DNA of 8,016 nt from an uncultured Collinsella sp. (GTDB lineage: Bacteria; Actinomycetota; Coriobacteriia; Coriobacteriales; Coriobacteriaceae). A program made the position numbers and the translations under genes. The DNA lies in contig CAUDYH010000049.1 in NCBI GenBank assembly GCA_958453575.1, forward strand, positions 1 through 8,016, given 5' to 3'. Every line of letters begins with the position of its first letter. Position 1 is the first letter of the stretch. The notes under the pieces were generated by a model. The model had not been told where the DNA came from. It searched no databases and worked only from the letters and a program-made list of their open reading frames with translations. Of the stretch, positions 6,967 to 8,016 are shown piece after piece.

Positions 6967-7330
6967 TTCTGCGAGGACCTCGTGCTGGTGGGGGACGTCA
7001 GCACCGGCAAGACGCACATGGCCTCGGCGCTGTGCATGCTGGCGTGCGAGCGGAGGATGGAGGCCCGCTTCTTCACCGCGTCATCGCTCGTCATGCGGCT
7101 GCGGCGCGCCCGCGACGAGGGGCGCCTTGACCGTGAGGCCGCGCTCATCGGCTGCGCTAGGCTGCTCGTCATCGACGAGCTTGGCTTCCTGCCGCTGGAT
7201 CTCGACGGCGCGCGCGCTCTTCTAGGTGTTCGCCGACGCCTACGAGCGGCAGTCGGTGGTCATCACCACGAACCTGGAGTTCAGCCGGTGGGGCGCGGTG
7301 TTCGGCGACGACCAGATGGCGGCGGCCGTG
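6967..7330 (+). pseudogene. istB: IstB-like ATPase fragment (IS21 family), 3' two-thirds, frameshifted
   Basis: Translation in the frame of 6982 gives EDLVLVGDVSTGKTHMASAL, containing a Walker A (GDVSTGKT, 6991-7014). It continues through FFTASSLVMRLRRARDEGRLD to Walker B (LLVIDELGFLPLD, 7162-7200). These are typical of IstB, the ATPase that assists IstA transposase and target choice in IS21 elements. The N-terminal portion is missing. Near 7211-7225 the frame is lost. Restoring the usual GARALFQV would need two extra bases in the CGCGCG run and TAG 7223-7225 to be CAG. After that, frame two continues VFADAYERQSVVITTNLEFSRWGAVFGDDQMAAAV to about 7330, where homology stops before the conserved IDR segment. 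GC is high (43 of 60 bases at 7021-7080), unlike the flanking DNA. Both lesions make it non-functional. Confidence 0.8.
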
Positions 7331-7618
7331 CGCATCGCCAGGGCCACGGCCATGTGGGTCTTGCCCCTGCCGGTCTTGCCGAAGAACACGAGGTCCTCGC
7401 GGGCGCCGACGAAGCCCAGCGAAAGCATGTCGTCGCGGCCCCAGCCCTCGGAGAACCGCACGTGCGACCAGTCGAACCCCTCGGCCGACTTGTGCACGGG
7501 GAGCCTCGCCTGCCTGAGCAGCCGTGCCCTCTTGGTCGCGTCCCTGTGCGCGAGCTCGGCCTCGAGCATGGCCCTGCAGCCCGCCACCTGCGTCCTCTAT
7601 CTTGTCCACGTCGATCAT
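7318..7618 (-). pseudogene. istB: IstB-like ATPase fragment (IS21 family), 5' third, frameshifted
   Basis: On the minus strand, ATG 7618-7616 follows AGGAGG closely and begins MIDVDKIED. One extra base around 7588 then shifts the frame. From GTG 7587 the second frame reads MLEAELAHRDATKRARLLRQ, then GFDWSHVRF, GWGRDDMLSLGFV, EDLVFFGKTGRGKTHMAVAL and RTAAA. The Walker A (GKTGRGKT) is at 7380-7357. This is the normal order of an IstB N-terminal region and P-loop, but everything after the P-loop helix is gone and the opposing istB fragment follows. The P-loop differs from that of the plus-strand fragment (GKTGRGKT versus GDVSTGKT), so the two come from different elements. ATG overlaps a TGA in another frame (ATGA), the usual istA-istB overlap, and may preserve the last few codons of istA. 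It is a pseudogene. Confidence 0.8.
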
Positions 7619-7690
7619 TCCCTCCTGCCTTTGCTCGTTGCCGATACGACGCACCGACAACGTTAAGGCATGCGGTCTGGTCGGCGTGGC

Positions 7691-7733
7691 CGTGCTCAAA
7701 ACCGAAAAACTATCGTGCTCAATTCTGAAAATC
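7691..7733 (-). repeat. Tandem IS21-type end repeats (two imperfect 20-base copies)
   Basis: On the plus strand the copies are CGTGCTCAAAACCGAAAAAC (7691-7710) and CGTGCTCAATTCTGAAAATC (7714-7733), with a 3-base gap. On the minus strand they share TTTTC-x-G-x2-TTGAGCACG. Multiple 20-base repeats at the ends are characteristic of the IS21 family and serve as transposase binding sites. Their place upstream of the minus-strand istB fits the left end of that element. Confidence 0.65.
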
Positions 7734-7795
7734 GGATGTGATCAAACCCGCAATCACGACGTTAACAAACACAAATAGGCCGGCGCCAACGACAG

Positions 7796-7827
7796 GCTCG
7801 CCCCGTCGAGGCGGGCTGGGATATAAT
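7796..7827 (+). promoter_or_regulatory. Consensus -10 (TATAAT) with hairpin in place of -35
   Basis: TATAAT at 7822-7827 is a perfect -10 hexamer 28 bases before the next start codon. The expected -35 position (7799-7804) is GC-rich and lies inside an inverted repeat, GCTCGCC (7796-7802) with GGCGGGC (7810-7816), which pairs over 7 bp with one G-T wobble. The promoter may therefore need an activator or be controlled by a factor binding the repeat. Confidence 0.5.
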
Positions 7828-7833
7828 TTCCTA

Positions 7834-7851
7834 GAAGGAGGCCAAGGGAGG
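7834..7851 (+). promoter_or_regulatory. Double Shine-Dalgarno
   Basis: AGAAGGAGG (7834 onward to 7841/7842) and AAGGGAGG (7844-7851) both precede ATG 7856. The second ends four bases before the ATG and is the likely working site. The first is too far away for this start and has no start codon of its own at a suitable distance. Confidence 0.6.
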
Positions 7852-7855
7852 TTCG

Positions 7856-8016
7856 ATGAAGAAGGGCATGAGCATCAATTCCCTCATGAAGCACATGAGG
7901 ACGAATCACGGTATGGAGGATTTGCGGGGGAGCGACAGAAAGATACTGCTGAGAAACATGGGCTATTTCCATGGCTATAAAGGCTTCCGGTTTGTCCGAA
8001 AGCCCAAAAATGCGCT
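7856..8016 (+). CDS. Abi family protein, N-terminal fragment (3' end outside window)
   Basis: Fifty-three codons are visible before the window ends. The sequence opens MKKGMSINSLMKHMRTNHG, then has DRKILLRNMGYFHGYKGFRF. A short K-x-(M/L)S-I-x2-L-(I/M) opening, followed by a leucine-rich helix and a GY-x3-GY/GF segment, is the usual N-terminus of Abi_2 (AbiD/AbiF-like) proteins. Those proteins are about 250-350 residues long and carry a HEPN-like nuclease core further on, which cannot be seen here. The family is linked to phage abortive infection in lactococci and is frequent on accessory DNA. ATG 7856 is chosen because of the GGGAGG four bases upstream. It has its own promoter and is not part of the glycan operon. 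Whether this copy is intact or active cannot be judged. Confidence 0.65.
   Translation, partial: MKKGMSINSLMKHMRTNHGMEDLRGSDRKILLRNMGYFHGYKGFRFVRKPKNA

Larger units (their letters stand above)
6967..7744. mobile_element. Composite of two degraded IS21-family remnants in opposite orientation
   Basis: A plus-strand istB 3' part and a minus-strand istB 5' part from a different IS21 relative meet at about 7316-7330. The second remnant keeps its left-end repeats at 7691-7733 and a plausible outer edge near TGATCA (7739-7744). No istA coding region of useful length remains: between the end repeats and the istB start there are only about 70 bases. The element is immobile on its own. The outer boundaries are inferred, since no target-site duplication could be identified. 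Confidence 0.65.

Noticed and set aside
7169..7699. Minus-strand 176-residue frame containing MIDVDKIED
   Set aside because: Only the first ten codons after the ATG at 7618 are istB-like; the rest is out of frame because of the extra base near 7588.
7205..7728. Plus-strand open frames running past the istB frameshift (to 7666 and 7728)
   Set aside because: Beyond about 7330 they read the reverse complement of the minus-strand istB fragment, so the extra length is an artefact of the inverted fusion.
7738..7980. Plus-strand 80-residue frame over the Abi start
   Set aside because: It lacks a ribosome binding site and overlaps the Abi reading frame, which has a promoter, Shine-Dalgarno and family-like sequence.
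1..8016. CRISPR array, tRNA or rRNA
   Set aside because: No regularly spaced repeats, cloverleaf arms with a T-loop motif, or rRNA-like blocks were seen in the window.

Overview
The window looks like a chromosomal segment of a moderately GC-rich actinobacterium, most likely a gut Coriobacteriia member such as Collinsella. This is inferred from codon use, TGCTAAAAT-type promoters, strong AGGAGG ribosome binding sites and the style of the IS21-type IstB proteins. No rRNA or tRNA is present to confirm it.

Positions 1-6082 hold a plus-strand run of glycosyltransferase family 2 (GT2) genes: the 3' end of one gene, three complete single-domain GT2 genes of about 345-372 residues, and an 828-residue protein with two GT2 domains behind an unrecognised N-terminal region. 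Junctions are tight (6 bases, a promoter-bearing gap of 74 bases, 12 bases, and 0 bases), so most of the run is probably one operon with an extra promoter before the third gene. Such clusters build a surface or cell-wall polysaccharide in the cytoplasm from nucleotide sugars. No export, polymerase or sugar-nucleotide gene is visible, so the glycan cannot be named. By eye the four single-domain genes fall into two alternating types (A, B, A', B'), as if a two-gene unit had been duplicated in tandem.

Positions 6083-6231 are an AT-rich spacer (34% GC over 6121-6240) with a short hairpin and clustered CGATA motifs. It leads into the C-terminal part of a AAA-type ATPase with a probable winged-helix end (6232-6840). 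The Walker A/B part of that gene is missing, so it is a remnant.

Positions 6841-7744 are wreckage of mobile DNA. A long imperfect palindrome and an orphan ribosome binding site/start codon are followed by the 3' part of one istB gene on the plus strand. That part is fused near 7316-7330 to the 5' part of a different istB gene on the minus strand. Both are frame-disrupted. Tandem IS21-type end repeats at 7691-7733 mark one end of the second element, whose istA gene is essentially gone.

Positions 7820-8016 hold a consensus TATAAT, a double Shine-Dalgarno and the start of an Abi-family (abortive-infection-like) gene that runs off the window. Overall, this is an ordinary polysaccharide locus beside a degraded accessory patch. 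I do not see convincing evidence of a new multi-gene system. The most informative points are the alternating GT2 duplication, the uncharacterised N-terminal region of the tandem GT2, the inverted istB chimera, and the Abi gene next to mobile remnants.
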